Assembly (NCBI GenBank): GCA_963521185.1
Contig: CAUQTV010000001.1
Coordinates: 682,001-746,000 of the forward strand
Length of the DNA stretch: 64,000 bases
From: Enterobacter_D sp963521185
GTDB lineage: Bacteria > Pseudomonadota > Gammaproteobacteria > Enterobacterales > Enterobacteriaceae
Direction of reading: 5' to 3'
The translations under genes and the position numbers were made by a program. The notes beneath the pieces are model-generated. The model was given only the letters and a program-made list of their open reading frames with translations. It did no database searches and was not told the origin of the DNA. How positions within the stretch are numbered: position 1 is the first letter of the stretch; each line of letters starts with the position of its first letter. This document shows, one piece after another, positions 43,496-50,958 of this stretch.

Positions 43496-44479
43496 GTGGA
43501 GGCCATTAAGGGATCGGATGTTAACGTGCCGGATGCGGTATACGCGTGGCGACTGGATGGCAAAGGTGGCGTAAAGCCGCTCGGGAACGATGATGTGATT
43601 GATGAGGCGCACCCGTGCTGGCTGCACCTCAATTATACCCAACCCGAAAGTGCGGAATGGCTGGCGACAACGCCGCTGCTGCCTAATACCGTTCGCGATG
43701 CGCTGGCCGGAGAGAGTCTGCGCCCGCGTGTCAGCCGGTTAGGCGAGGGCACGCTGATCACGTTGCGCTGCATTAATGGCAGCACCGACGAGCGGCCCGA
43801 CCAGCTGGTGGCGATGCGCTTATATATGGATGAGCGGCTGATTATTTCGACGCGCCAGCGTAAAGTGCTGGCGCTGGACGATGTGGTGAAAGATTTGCAG
43901 GAAGGCACCGGTCCGTCGGACTGCGGCGGCTGGCTGGTGGACGTATGCGATGCGCTCACCGATCACGCCAGCGAGTTTATCGAAGTGCTGCACGATAAAA
44001 TTATCGATCTCGAAGATAACCTGCTGGATCAGCAAATTCCCCCGCGCGGTTTTCTGGCCCTGCTGCGTAAACAGCTGATTGTGATGCGCCGCTACATGAC
44101 ACCGCAGCGTGATGTGTTTGCCCGTCTCGCCAGCGAACGTTTTCCCTGGATGAACGACGACCAGCGCCGCCGCATGCAGGATATCGCCGACAGGTTAGGG
44201 CGCGGGCTGGATGAAATAGATGCCTGTATTTCTCGTACCGCCGTGATGACCGACGAAATTACCCAGGTCATGCAGGAGTCGCTGTCGCGAAGAACCTATA
44301 CCATGTCGCTGATGGCGATGGTTTTTTTACCCAGCACGTTCTTAACCGGTCTGTTTGGCGTCAACCTGGGCGGGATTCCTGGGGGCGGCTGGCATTTTGG
44401 TTTCTCATTCTTTTGCATCATGTTGGTGGTGCTGATAGGCGGTGTTGCCTGGTGGTTACATCGCAGTAAATGGTTGTAA
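43496..44479 (+). CDS. zntB: Zinc transporter ZntB (CorA family)
   Basis: A GTG start at 43496, with GGAG six bases upstream, gives 327 residues, the E. coli length, beginning with EAIKGSDVNVPDAVYAWRLD after the first residue. It is a pentameric CorA-type channel-transporter with a large cytoplasmic N-terminal domain and two C-terminal membrane helices. The loop signature is GVNLGGIPGG in place of the CorA GMN motif, as known for ZntB. It mediates zinc movement across the inner membrane. It precedes fnrS and dbpA as in E. coli. Confidence 0.96.
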   Translation: MEAIKGSDVNVPDAVYAWRLDGKGGVKPLGNDDVIDEAHPCWLHLNYTQPESAEWLATTPLLPNTVRDALAGESLRPRVSRLGEGTLITLRCINGSTDERPDQLVAMRLYMDERLIISTRQRKVLALDDVVKDLQEGTGPSDCGGWLVDVCDALTDHASEFIEVLHDKIIDLEDNLLDQQIPPRGFLALLRKQLIVMRRYMTPQRDVFARLASERFPWMNDDQRRRMQDIADRLGRGLDEIDACISRTAVMTDEITQVMQESLSRRTYTMSLMAMVFLPSTFLTGLFGVNLGGIPGGGWHFGFSFFCIMLVVLIGGVAWWLHRSKWL

Positions 44480-44525
44480 ATTTTCACATTTTTAACACTA
44501 ATTGAACATTATAACGCCATTTATG

Positions 44526-44539
44526 TTGAGCGAAATCAA
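44526..44539 (+). promoter_or_regulatory. FNR box of fnrS
   Basis: TTGAGCGAAATCAA matches the FNR consensus TTGAT-N4-ATCAA with one change. Its centre is about 42 bases before the fnrS 5' end, the class II activator position, and a CAATAT -10-like hexamer lies at 44562-44567. Confidence 0.92.
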
Positions 44540-44574
44540 TAAAAAAGCAGTTCATTCAGGGCAATATCTCTCTC

Positions 44575-44696
44575 GCAGGTGAATGCAACGTCAAGCGATG
44601 GGCGTTGCGCTCCATATTGTCTTACTTCCTTTTTTGAATTACTGCATAGCACAATTGATTCGTACGACGCCGACTTTGAAGAGTCGGCTTTTTTTT
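44575..44696 (+). ncRNA. fnrS: Small RNA FnrS
   Basis: The 122 bases starting GCAGGTGAATGCAACGTCAA match E. coli FnrS almost base for base. They include the middle region CTTACTTCCTTTTTTG and the terminator stem GCCGACT/AGTCGGC followed by at least seven T. FnrS is made under anaerobic conditions by FNR (and ArcA) and with Hfq represses many aerobic-metabolism mRNAs such as sodA and sodB. Its position between zntB and dbpA is also that of E. coli. The FNR box upstream is intact. Confidence 0.97.
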
Positions 44697-44764
44697 TGCC
44701 TCTTCGCCGTGGGCTTCTACCCTTAAAGGTGTTGCATACACACACTTACCGCGCGGAGGTCACT

Positions 44765-44914
44765 ATGTCCTGTCTTACCCTGCTTAATCCTGTCGATTCC
44801 CTGCCCACCGATCCGATCCCCAACGACCCGGTTCCGGTACCCGATCCTATTCCTCGCCCGCAGCCGCTGCCAGACCCGCCGCCGGACGAAGAACCGATTA
44901 AATTGTCGCGTTGA
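44765..44914 (+). CDS. ynaL: Proline-rich small protein YnaL
   Basis: The 49-residue frame starts MSCLTLLNPVDSLPTDPIPN and has 16 prolines, many alternating with acidic or hydrophobic residues. A strong GGAGG lies eight bases before the ATG. Its position between fnrS and dbpA and its composition fit the enterobacterial small protein named YnaL; I am less sure of the name than of the gene. A function is not known. It has no signal peptide or membrane helix. Confidence 0.7.
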   Translation: MSCLTLLNPVDSLPTDPIPNDPVPVPDPIPRPQPLPDPPPDEEPIKLSR

Positions 44915-44976
44915 GAGGTCAGATCTGAGAGGATACGCGCCTGCTGAACGTAAGCCTTTTATCGCGAGAAAATACT

Positions 44977-46350
44977 GTGACCGCTTTTTCAACTTTGAAC
45001 ACACTGCCCGCAGCCCAGATCGAGAATCTTAACGAGCTGGGCTATCTCACCATGACACCCGTCCAGGCCGCAGCGCTTCCTGCGATCCTTGCCGGTAAAG
45101 ATGTCCGCGTGCAGGCGAAAACCGGTAGCGGTAAAACGGCGGCGTTTGGTCTGGGCCTGTTGCAGCACATTGATGCCAGCCGCTTCCAGACCCAGTCGCT
45201 TATTCTGTGCCCGACGCGTGAGCTGGCCGATCAGGTGGCCAGTGAACTGCGTCGTCTCGCACGCTTCATGCCCAATATCAAAATTCTGACCCTGTGCGGC
45301 GGGCAACCTTTCGGCGCGCAGCGCGATTCGCTCCAGCACGCCCCGCACATTATTGTCGCCACGCCGGGCCGTCTGCTGGATCACCTGCAAAAGAGCACCG
45401 TAACGCTCGATAACCTGCAAACGCTGGTGATGGACGAAGCGGACCGCATGCTGGACATGGGCTTTAGCGATGCCATCGACGAGGTGATCCGCTTCGCGCC
45501 TGCATCACGCCAGACGCTGCTGTTCTCGGCCACCTGGCCTGCGGCGATTGCCGCCATCAGCGGCCGTGTACAGCGCGATCCAGAAACCATTGAAATCGAC
45601 ACGGTTGACGCGTTACCCGCCGTGATGCAGCAGTTTTTTGAAGTTTCCCGCCGAGGCAAACCGGCCCTGTTACAGGCATTACTGAGCGAACATCGCCCGG
45701 CCTCCTGCGTGGTGTTCTGCAACACCAAAAAAGATTGCCAGGAAGTGTGCGACGCCTTAAACGAAGCAGGGCAGGATGCGCTTTCTCTGCATGGCGATCT
45801 GGAGCAGCGCGATCGCGATCAGACGCTGGTGCGCTTTGCTAACGGCAGCGCTCGCGTGCTGGTTGCCACCGACGTTGCTGCGCGCGGTCTTGATATCAAA
45901 TCCCTGGAGCTGGTAGTGAACTATGAACTGGCGTGGGATCCGGAAGTGCACGTGCACCGTATCGGGCGTACTGCTCGCGCAGGCAACAGCGGACTGGCCA
46001 TCAGTTTTTGCGCGCCGGAAGAAGCCCAGCGAGCGAACATTCTCGCCGAGATGCTGCAACTGAAACTGAACTGGCTGAACCCGCCTGCAAACGTGAAGGT
46101 GGTGCCACTTGAGGCTGAGATGGTGACGCTTTGCATCGACGGCGGTAAAAAAGCCAAAATGCGTCCGGGCGATGTGCTCGGTGCCATGACCGGTGATATG
46201 GGCATGGACGGCGCGGATATCGGTAAAATCACGGTGCATCCGGCGCACGTGTATGTGGCAGTGCGTCAGAGCGTGGCGCGTCAGGCGTGGAAACAGCTGC
46301 AAAGCGGGAAAATCAAAGGCAAGACCTGCCGCGTGCGCTTGCTGAAGTAA
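44977..46350 (+). CDS. dbpA: ATP-dependent RNA helicase DbpA
   Basis: The 457-residue DEAD-box helicase uses a GTG start at 44977, as in E. coli. Motifs in order are the Q motif, AKTGSGKT (47-54), PTRELADQ, DEAD, SAT, ATDVAARGLD and HRIGRTARAG. The C-terminal domain (about 380-457) is the RNA-binding fold specific for hairpin 92 of 23S rRNA. It acts in late assembly of the 50S ribosomal subunit. It is convergent with ttcA, sharing a strong hairpin terminator. Confidence 0.97.
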   Translation: MTAFSTLNTLPAAQIENLNELGYLTMTPVQAAALPAILAGKDVRVQAKTGSGKTAAFGLGLLQHIDASRFQTQSLILCPTRELADQVASELRRLARFMPNIKILTLCGGQPFGAQRDSLQHAPHIIVATPGRLLDHLQKSTVTLDNLQTLVMDEADRMLDMGFSDAIDEVIRFAPASRQTLLFSATWPAAIAAISGRVQRDPETIEIDTVDALPAVMQQFFEVSRRGKPALLQALLSEHRPASCVVFCNTKKDCQEVCDALNEAGQDALSLHGDLEQRDRDQTLVRFANGSARVLVATDVAARGLDIKSLELVVNYELAWDPEVHVHRIGRTARAGNSGLAISFCAPEEAQRANILAEMLQLKLNWLNPPANVKVVPLEAEMVTLCIDGGKKAKMRPGDVLGAMTGDMGMDGADIGKITVHPAHVYVAVRQSVARQAWKQLQSGKIKGKTCRVRLLK

Positions 46351-46362
46351 GTCAGGCAGAAC

Positions 46363-46390
46363 GCCTCTCTGGCATCACGACCAGAGAGGC
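46363..46390. terminator. Bidirectional terminator between dbpA and ttcA
   Basis: GCCTCTCTGG (46363-46372) and CCAGAGAGGC (46381-46390) make a perfect ten-base stem with an eight-base loop, seven bases from the ttcA stop. T runs are weak on both sides. Confidence 0.65.
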
Positions 46391-46396
46391 ATGGGA

Positions 46397-47332
46397 TCAT
46401 TTCACTTCAATGACGTTAAGGCGCAGTTCGTCGAGCTGCGTTTCATCATCTTCCGGCTGCCAGCCCACTGGCTGCGTGGGAATATCTTCACGATCGAACG
46501 CCAGATCGCCGCCGTCTACCACCTCTGAACCGTGGGTGATGCCTTTGAAGTCGAAAAGATTAATGTCGTTCAGGTGCGACGGCACCACGTTTTGCATTGC
46601 GCTGAACATGGTCTCGATACGCCCCGGATAGCGCTTATCCCAGTCGCGCAGCATGTCGGCAATCACCTGACGCTGCAAATTCGGCTGCGAGCCGCACAGG
46701 TTGCACGGAATAATCGGGTAACCTTTGGCCTCGGCAAAACGCTCGATGTCTTTTTCGCGGCAGTACGCCAGCGGGCGGATCACGATATGCTTGCCGTCAT
46801 CGCTCATCAGCTTCGGCGGCATGCCTTTCATTTTGCCACCGTAGAACATGTTCAAAAACAGCGTTTGCAGAATGTCATCGCGGTGGTGACCGAGGGCAAT
46901 TTTGGTAGCACCCAGCTCAGTTGCCGTGCGGTAGAGAATGCCACGACGCAGGCGTGAGCACAGGGAACAGGTGGTTTTCCCCTCCGGGATCTTCTCTTTT
47001 ACGATGCCGTAGGTGTTTTCCTCGACGATCTTGTATTCCACGCCAAGCTGCTCAAGGTATTCCGGCAGAATATGGCCTGGGAAGCCCGGTTGTTTCTGGT
47101 CGAGATTCACCGCCACCAGCGAGAAATTGACCGGCGCACTTTTTTGCAGGTTGCGCAGGATCTCCAGCATTGTATAACTGTCTTTGCCACCGGACAGGCA
47201 CACCATGATCCGATCGCCGTCTTCAATCATGTTGAAATCTGCAATGGCTTCACCCACATTGCGGCGTAAGCGCTTTTGCAGCTTGTTCAGGTTATATTGT
47301 TCTTTCTTGTTAACTTCTTGATTATCTTGCAT
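46397..47332 (-). CDS. ttcA: tRNA 2-thiocytidine biosynthesis protein TtcA
   Basis: The 311-residue product matches E. coli TtcA in length. It has the PP-loop ATPase motif SGGKDSYT near residues 47-54, and the cysteines that bind an iron-sulfur cluster are in TTCSLCSR (about 121-125) and IPCNLCGS. It thiolates cytidine 32 of several tRNAs. Its 5' end is the known chromosomal attachment region of the Rac prophage in E. coli, and here it is followed outward by integrase fragments. The coding sequence is intact. Confidence 0.97.
   Translation of the reverse strand: MQDNQEVNKKEQYNLNKLQKRLRRNVGEAIADFNMIEDGDRIMVCLSGGKDSYTMLEILRNLQKSAPVNFSLVAVNLDQKQPGFPGHILPEYLEQLGVEYKIVEENTYGIVKEKIPEGKTTCSLCSRLRRGILYRTATELGATKIALGHHRDDILQTLFLNMFYGGKMKGMPPKLMSDDGKHIVIRPLAYCREKDIERFAEAKGYPIIPCNLCGSQPNLQRQVIADMLRDWDKRYPGRIETMFSAMQNVVPSHLNDINLFDFKGITHGSEVVDGGDLAFDREDIPTQPVGWQPEDDETQLDELRLNVIEVK
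47283..47308. other. Possible Rac-type attachment core in the 5' end of ttcA
   Basis: The early ttcA codons contain TTGTTCAGGTTATATTGTTC and adjoining bases, which I recall, from memory only, as resembling the Rac attachment core. The location fits a tyrosine integrase relic a hundred bases away. I found no second copy further right by eye, so the opposite end of any element is unplaced. Confidence 0.35.
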
Positions 47333-47424
47333 TATTTACTACCTATGGAACCAAAAGGGGCATATAAGGGGCAATCTGTTAAGCATCAGCTTACGGTGTA
47401 GCATACATTTTTGAGCGCTGTTGA

Positions 47425-47840
47425 TATTATCACTCTACACCCGTAGACCTCATACACCCTTAGCATGTCGCGTATGGTACGGATTCCGGCGACGAATGCC
47501 AGCATGATTTGCAGTAGCGTCCCAACGAGCACCAATACTACCCAGCGAGCAATGCGGTTTCTGGACTCCATTCCTTACTCAAGCCATAAAAACGAAATGC
47601 ACATTCAGTTGCTTGGTCAGTCCGAACTCCCGATGATGATAGGTGATCTCGGTTTTAGGAAATGGTCCTGTTAGCTTGCTTTGGGCAAGTAGAGCATCAA
47701 GTGCTGGCTGAAGCAGAGTAATGGTTCTGGATCCTGCATCCGTTTTTGGCGGCCCCAAATGGACTCTGAGGTGTCTGTTAAACCCGTTGCGATTCACAAA
47801 ACCCAGAATGGATAGATATTAGATCAACGTACATACTTTT
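47425..47840 (-). pseudogene. Tyrosine integrase remnant (DUF3596/Arm-type phage integrase)
   Basis: Three pieces of one integrase can be read on the minus strand in different frames. The first is GPPKTDAGSRTITLLQPALD with its downstream HREFGLTKQ (47579-47797). The second is SIGARWDATANHAGIRRRNP followed by YHTRH, which contains the HxxR catalytic box (about 47470-47540). The third is VYEVYG from the C-terminus (about 47440). Frameshifts separate the pieces, and the stretch between TRH and VYEVYG, which should hold the second catalytic histidine, is deleted. The gene cannot encode an active recombinase. It lies directly beside ttcA, as expected for a prophage that entered at this site. Confidence 0.8.
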
Positions 47841-47904
47841 CTATTAAGGACATTTCTAGATTGGTAACAATAATCATAAAGCCCTTTAATGATGAGGAGG
47901 TTTT

Positions 47905-48111
47905 ATGAGCGATAACCGTCCAGTACCTTGGCCGTTTGAAAATGAGTTTGTATCCCCAACTATTGATGAACTGAAAGGCAGAGTTTGCCGGTTCGTTCGG
48001 CGTAGTGATCTAATCACTCAAGAAGTTATTCCGGGAAGAGTAACGTTTTATCTTGAGGACGATTATCGACTGATTGGTGTAATCGTAGAACCAGGTTTAC
48101 CAAGCGAGTAA
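47905..48111 (+). CDS. Small protein resembling I78-family peptidase inhibitors
   Basis: The 68-residue frame starts MSDNRPVPWPFENEFVSPTI and has GAGGAGG seven bases before the ATG. The core IDELKGRVCRFVRRSDLITQ then EVIPGRVTFYLEDDYRLIGV follows the pattern of the I78 / potato-inhibitor-I-like fold (a delxgrvRvvrPxdxvTxdyxpxRlnvxlDxxgrI type pattern). It lacks a signal peptide and the usual final CG. The role is unknown; it could inhibit a protease or be a phage cargo gene. The hairpin after it looks like a real terminator, which supports an expressed unit. Confidence 0.65.
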   Translation: MSDNRPVPWPFENEFVSPTIDELKGRVCRFVRRSDLITQEVIPGRVTFYLEDDYRLIGVIVEPGLPSE

Positions 48112-48142
48112 GCTCTGAATAAGATTGCTAAATACATTATCG

Positions 48143-48168
48143 AAAAGGTCCGTATATGCGGGCCTTTT
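48143..48168 (+). terminator. Intrinsic terminator after the I78-like gene
   Basis: AAAAGGTCCG (48143-48152) pairs with CGGGCCTTTT (48159-48168) over a six-base loop, with one G-T pair and a T tail within the stem. It ends 32 bases after the stop codon. Confidence 0.75.
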
Positions 48169-48226
48169 ATCCATAAATTATTTTTAGCCTTACATTATAC
48201 AGGGCAACTATTTGAAAACGTTACAT

Positions 48227-48415
48227 TCAAGACTCAGGATGCTGTGCGGCAATCTGATAGCACTTATCTCTGACGTGTCGTGCTAGAGCTAAGCCCTCTT
48301 CAAATCTAGCAGGGGCATTCGGGTCATTCACCGAATTGAAGTAGACATTGTAAAGCTGCATTACGATAGCTTCGTACGCTTGATTTATTGCTTCATTAGT
48401 TGAGTTTCCAGACAT
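48227..48415 (-). CDS. Small hypothetical protein
   Basis: A frame of 62 residues begins MSGNSTNEAINQAYEAIVMQ. AGGAG lies seven bases before this ATG; another ATG immediately upstream is too close to it. The product is mostly helical and acidic, with no signal peptide, membrane segment or motif I recognise. It lies between the I78-like gene and a broken terminase gene, so it is probably prophage cargo. Confidence 0.55.
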   Translation of the reverse strand: MSGNSTNEAINQAYEAIVMQLYNVYFNSVNDPNAPARFEEGLALARHVRDKCYQIAAQHPES

Positions 48416-48515
48416 CATTTTTCTCCTATTGAACTATAAATACGATATACCTCGGATTGGTACTACGCACTTAAACCATAAAGTTCCTATAAGAATTAAT
48501 CTATAAGGACAAAGT

Positions 48516-48725
48516 ATGAACAAACCGGGCTGGGCGTGTTTTAGCAACGGTTCTTGTTCGATCAAGCCGCAACAGGCATCTCCCCGAAAGAGTGGTGTGA
48601 AGCGCAGGGACTGAACTACGCTACCGCACGCCGATACATCAAAAAGCCTAATGCGCAGAAGAAAGTGCGCAGTGCGCAAACCGAAAAATGCGCAGAGGAG
48701 TTGGTGGGGAGCAAACTGAGTCCGA
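48516..48725 (+). pseudogene. Broken small-terminase-like phage gene
   Basis: An ATG at 48516 behind AAGGACAAAGT opens MNKPGWACFSNG. The expected continuation, QRFLFDQAATGISPKEWCEA followed by QGLNYATARRYIKKPNAQKK, is in another frame after a TAG at 48542. The second part looks like the N-terminal DNA-binding helix-turn-helix region of phage terminase small subunits. A frameshift and an amber codon separate start and body, and the C-terminal part is missing where an integrase scrap begins. I class it as dead. The family assignment is from pattern memory and is moderate. Confidence 0.6.
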
Positions 48726-48783
48726 AGATGTCGCGAGGGTGCGGATTACAGCGGCGAATGCCAGCATGATTTACAGTATGCCC
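48726..48783 (-). pseudogene. Second integrase scrap
   Basis: Read on the minus strand, this stretch gives VNHAGIRRCNPHPRD, matching the NHAGIRRRNPYHTRH box of the remnant at 47425-47840. The DNA is about 80% alike over some 50 bases (47464-47516 against 48725-48775), same orientation. It is either a duplicated piece of the same gene or the trace of a second related element. It adjoins the truncated terminase-like gene. Confidence 0.6.
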
Positions 48784-48788
48784 GATGC

Positions 48789-49247
48789 TCATGGTGCTTT
48801 TTGTATTTGCCTTGCTTCTTCCCAAATGCTTTCAAGATTCCACAGGCAATCTGCACCACTGGGATCGTCCAGCAGTGCGAGGCGGGTCTGAGTGTAATAG
48901 GCGGTAGCATTTTCATCAGGTTTCACGACCTTGAGCACGCAGACGACAGGGGTGCCTTGTAGTTCTGGATATGTTCCTTTATCCATTACATGTAGCGTAG
49001 CTAACACTTCCTTTGTCTTGATGGGCAGCGCCGTGGCAAGCGCAGCCTCAAGTTGTCTCGCTCGTATCTTATTCGCCTGAGATGCCAGCACTGGAACGGT
49101 TGCAATCCACGTTTTATCACCTGCGGCGATATGGCTTGCGATATAACCCCAATCCTCAGCTGTCAGCGTGCTGTGCTGCACGTTCTGCGGCGTAGGCGCT
49201 GCGAACGCCATGGCTGGCAGCAGTAGCACGGATAAAATCCATTTCAT
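48789..49247 (-). CDS. Secreted hypothetical protein
   Basis: The 152-residue product starts MKWILSVLLLPAMAFAAPTP, a clear Sec signal peptide cut after AFA. The mature part contains LTAEDWGYIASHIAAGDKTW and a region ending LLDDPSGADCLWNLESIWEE, and has two cysteines (in VVCVLKV and ADCLWN) that could form a disulfide. GGAGG lies before the ATG. I do not recognise a family. It is next to the prophage debris and could be a phage or island cargo protein acting in the periplasm. Confidence 0.65.
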   Translation of the reverse strand: MKWILSVLLLPAMAFAAPTPQNVQHSTLTAEDWGYIASHIAAGDKTWIATVPVLASQANKIRARQLEAALATALPIKTKEVLATLHVMDKGTYPELQGTPVVCVLKVVKPDENATAYYTQTRLALLDDPSGADCLWNLESIWEEARQIQKAP

Positions 49248-49530
49248 TAAATAACCTCCAGTAATTCTCCACGGGATTGACTGACGAGCAAGCGTGTCAC
49301 TCGCTTATCGCTGCGCAATCCTGAACCGATCGTCCGAAATTTTAAAGGCAGGAGTGGTGACCATTCGTGCCATAGATCTTATGAATTGATCAACGACGGC
49401 CTGGTTTGAGTGATGAAACCTCCCGCGCCAGCCCGTTTTTCCAAACCCACTCACATTTTGTGCCAATCCTGACAGGCGCAGCCGCCCCTAAGCTAAACTT
49501 GATGTACCCATATCGGGTAAAGGAGGTCTT
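49248..49530. other. Intergenic region between two divergent small genes
   Basis: About 280 bases without a supported gene. It contains the upstream regions of the secreted protein gene and the 75-residue gene. A short minus-strand frame of 22 codons near 49300-49370 has no family resemblance and I do not call it. Confidence 0.4.
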
Positions 49531-49758
49531 ATGCTTACAGACCCAGAAGTAAAAAGGTGGGCGTCACAGATGCTCTTGTCCGCACTACGCGGCGATGCCA
49601 GTAAGACAGCTATCGCGCAGCAAATCAGTCTGCTGCGTGATAAGCACGGTGCTGAAGCTGTCGAAGGTGTACTGGAAGAGCTATTGATTGAAGCGGGACG
49701 AATAGGCCCCATGCATTGCGATGGGACCCTGTACCACAACAGCAAGGCGCACAGTTAG
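49531..49758 (+). CDS. Small hypothetical protein
   Basis: The 75-residue frame starts MLTDPEVKRWASQMLLSALR and has an excellent AAAGGAGG six bases before the ATG. The predicted protein is largely helical (SKTAIAQQISLLRDKHGAEAVEGVLEELLIEAG) and has no signal peptide or membrane segment. I do not recognise the family. The hairpin about 30 bases after it is a credible terminator. Confidence 0.55.
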   Translation: MLTDPEVKRWASQMLLSALRGDASKTAIAQQISLLRDKHGAEAVEGVLEELLIEAGRIGPMHCDGTLYHNSKAHS

Positions 49759-49787
49759 ATGAGGTTCACCCTGGCATAAATACTCAA

Positions 49788-49808
49788 CCGCCTTCGGGCG
49801 GTTTTGTA
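49788..49808. terminator. Terminator between the small gene and the IprA-like gene
   Basis: AACCGCC and GGCGGTT form a seven-base stem around a short TTCGG-type loop and run into TTTTG on the plus strand. On the minus strand A-rich bases precede it, so it can serve both converging genes. Confidence 0.7.
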
Positions 49809-49814
49809 TGCGGT

Positions 49815-50417
49815 TTACAGCCTGGCGTCGATCAGCTTCCCGCGCGCGATCGTAATTTTATTTTCACTCGCCAGTTCCGAAAGGACCTTATGAATAGCGC
49901 TGCGTGATAAATGATTGCGCGACAGAATAAAAGAGTACACGGACGTTTTACTGCGTTCGTCTTCAGGCAATTCCCAAATGAACTTAAGGTGTTGAATCAC
50001 CACCTCACGTGTACTTTTTCGCGAGATCATCGATTCGCGCTCAAAATATTGTTGCGTCAGCTGCGAGAGAATATTAAAGGCATGCATCCAAAGGTTGGCA
50101 TGGGTGAATAAATCAATGGCGTCACTGGCACCGATCACCCACATCTCACAGTCGGTATCGCAGCGAATATAGTGCGTTTGCGAGTGATAGCGGAGTTGGG
50201 CGATGCCGACAACGCCGGGCGCAGGGACTGAAATCGTCAAAACATCATCGGTCATACGATAAAAAGAGACTTTTCCGCACGCGATAAAACAGACCTGCTC
50301 ACGCTTTTTAACGTCAATACGCTGATTCTTTTTGTGTTTTGCATAATGCGCTAAAGGCGAATCTTCAATGGCCTTGCCGATGATGGCGACAGAGTCAGAC
50401 ACATCTATTTTGTTCAT
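49815..50417 (-). CDS. Crp-like regulator of the IprA/YaiV type
   Basis: The 200-residue protein starts MNKIDVSDSVAIIGKAIEDS. An N-terminal cyclic-nucleotide-binding-like domain (about 20-120) lacks the arginine-serine cAMP pocket motif. A C-terminal winged helix-turn-helix (SFILSRNHLSRSAIHKVLSELASENKITIARGKLI) follows. The architecture fits the IprA/YaiV group, linked to oxidative-stress responses in Salmonella, but many paralogs exist in enterobacteria and its targets here are unknown. It could control the lipoprotein gene beside it. Confidence 0.72.
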   Translation of the reverse strand: MNKIDVSDSVAIIGKAIEDSPLAHYAKHKKNQRIDVKKREQVCFIACGKVSFYRMTDDVLTISVPAPGVVGIAQLRYHSQTHYIRCDTDCEMWVIGASDAIDLFTHANLWMHAFNILSQLTQQYFERESMISRKSTREVVIQHLKFIWELPEDERSKTSVYSFILSRNHLSRSAIHKVLSELASENKITIARGKLIDARL

Positions 50418-50547
50418 TCTGCCCGTATCCCCAAGCCGGTAGTCAAAAAATAATCAGGATGCCAAAGTTATTGAATAAAAAGAATTATTAGTATGATGCA
50501 TCACCCTGTGAATGTCAAAATCAGGCCATTCGTGGCAATCTACACCG

Positions 50548-50958
50548 TTATTTTGCGAATCCGGCAAAGCGGCCATTTTCCATTAAAGCCACTTTTCCAT
50601 TCTTATAAAGTATCGCGGTAAATAGACCAGCTTCGTAGCTGCTGGCGTCCGGCGTCTGTTCGACCGGTGCGGCGGGTTTTCCGTCAATGCTGACGATCCC
50701 CAATTTATCGCGTTTAATTTCAATGTCGCCCACATGTTTGACAAACGGCGTGACTTTTTTTGCGGCCTGCGCGTACTGTTTCGCGGCATTTTCCAGCGCC
50801 TGCTTTTCAGCCGCAGCGGTAATGCTGCTCTGACGGTTCTGCTCTGCCAGGTAACATGTATCACGGCTTACGCCGTTAGCCTGGCACTCCGCCATGCGTG
50901 AAGCCTGCGTGGAGCAGCCCGCCAGCAGCGTAAAAGCTAAAATAAGTGTTTTTTTCAT
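50548..50958 (-). CDS. Hypothetical lipoprotein
   Basis: I start at ATG 50958, which has GAGGGG upstream and gives MKKTLILAFTLLAGC, a lipobox with the lipidated cysteine at residue 15, and 136 residues in all. A frame opening 35 codons upstream is not used. The mature part has a predicted coiled helix (SITAAAEKQALENAAKQYAQAAKK) and ends in a beta-rich part (LFTAILYKNGKVALMENGRF). I do not recognise the family. It shares a strand with the IprA-like gene downstream, 130 bases away. Confidence 0.68.
   Translation of the reverse strand: MKKTLILAFTLLAGCSTQASRMAECQANGVSRDTCYLAEQNRQSSITAAAEKQALENAAKQYAQAAKKVTPFVKHVGDIEIKRDKLGIVSIDGKPAAPVEQTPDASSYEAGLFTAILYKNGKVALMENGRFAGFAK

Noticed and set aside
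47386..47571. Minus-strand frame resembling a small membrane protein (VVLVLVGTLLQIMLAFVAG)
   Set aside because: The same DNA in the neighbouring frame reads SIGARWDATANHAGIRRRNP, a clear integrase segment, so the hydrophobic frame is a shadow of a frameshifted int gene.
48616..48825. Minus-strand open frame of 69 codons
   Set aside because: It spans an integrase scrap and the antisense of the terminase-like relic; no ribosome-binding site and no coherent protein.
49300..49370. Minus-strand 22-codon frame MARMVTTPAFKISDD...
   Set aside because: Very short, no ribosome-binding site, and no recognisable relative.
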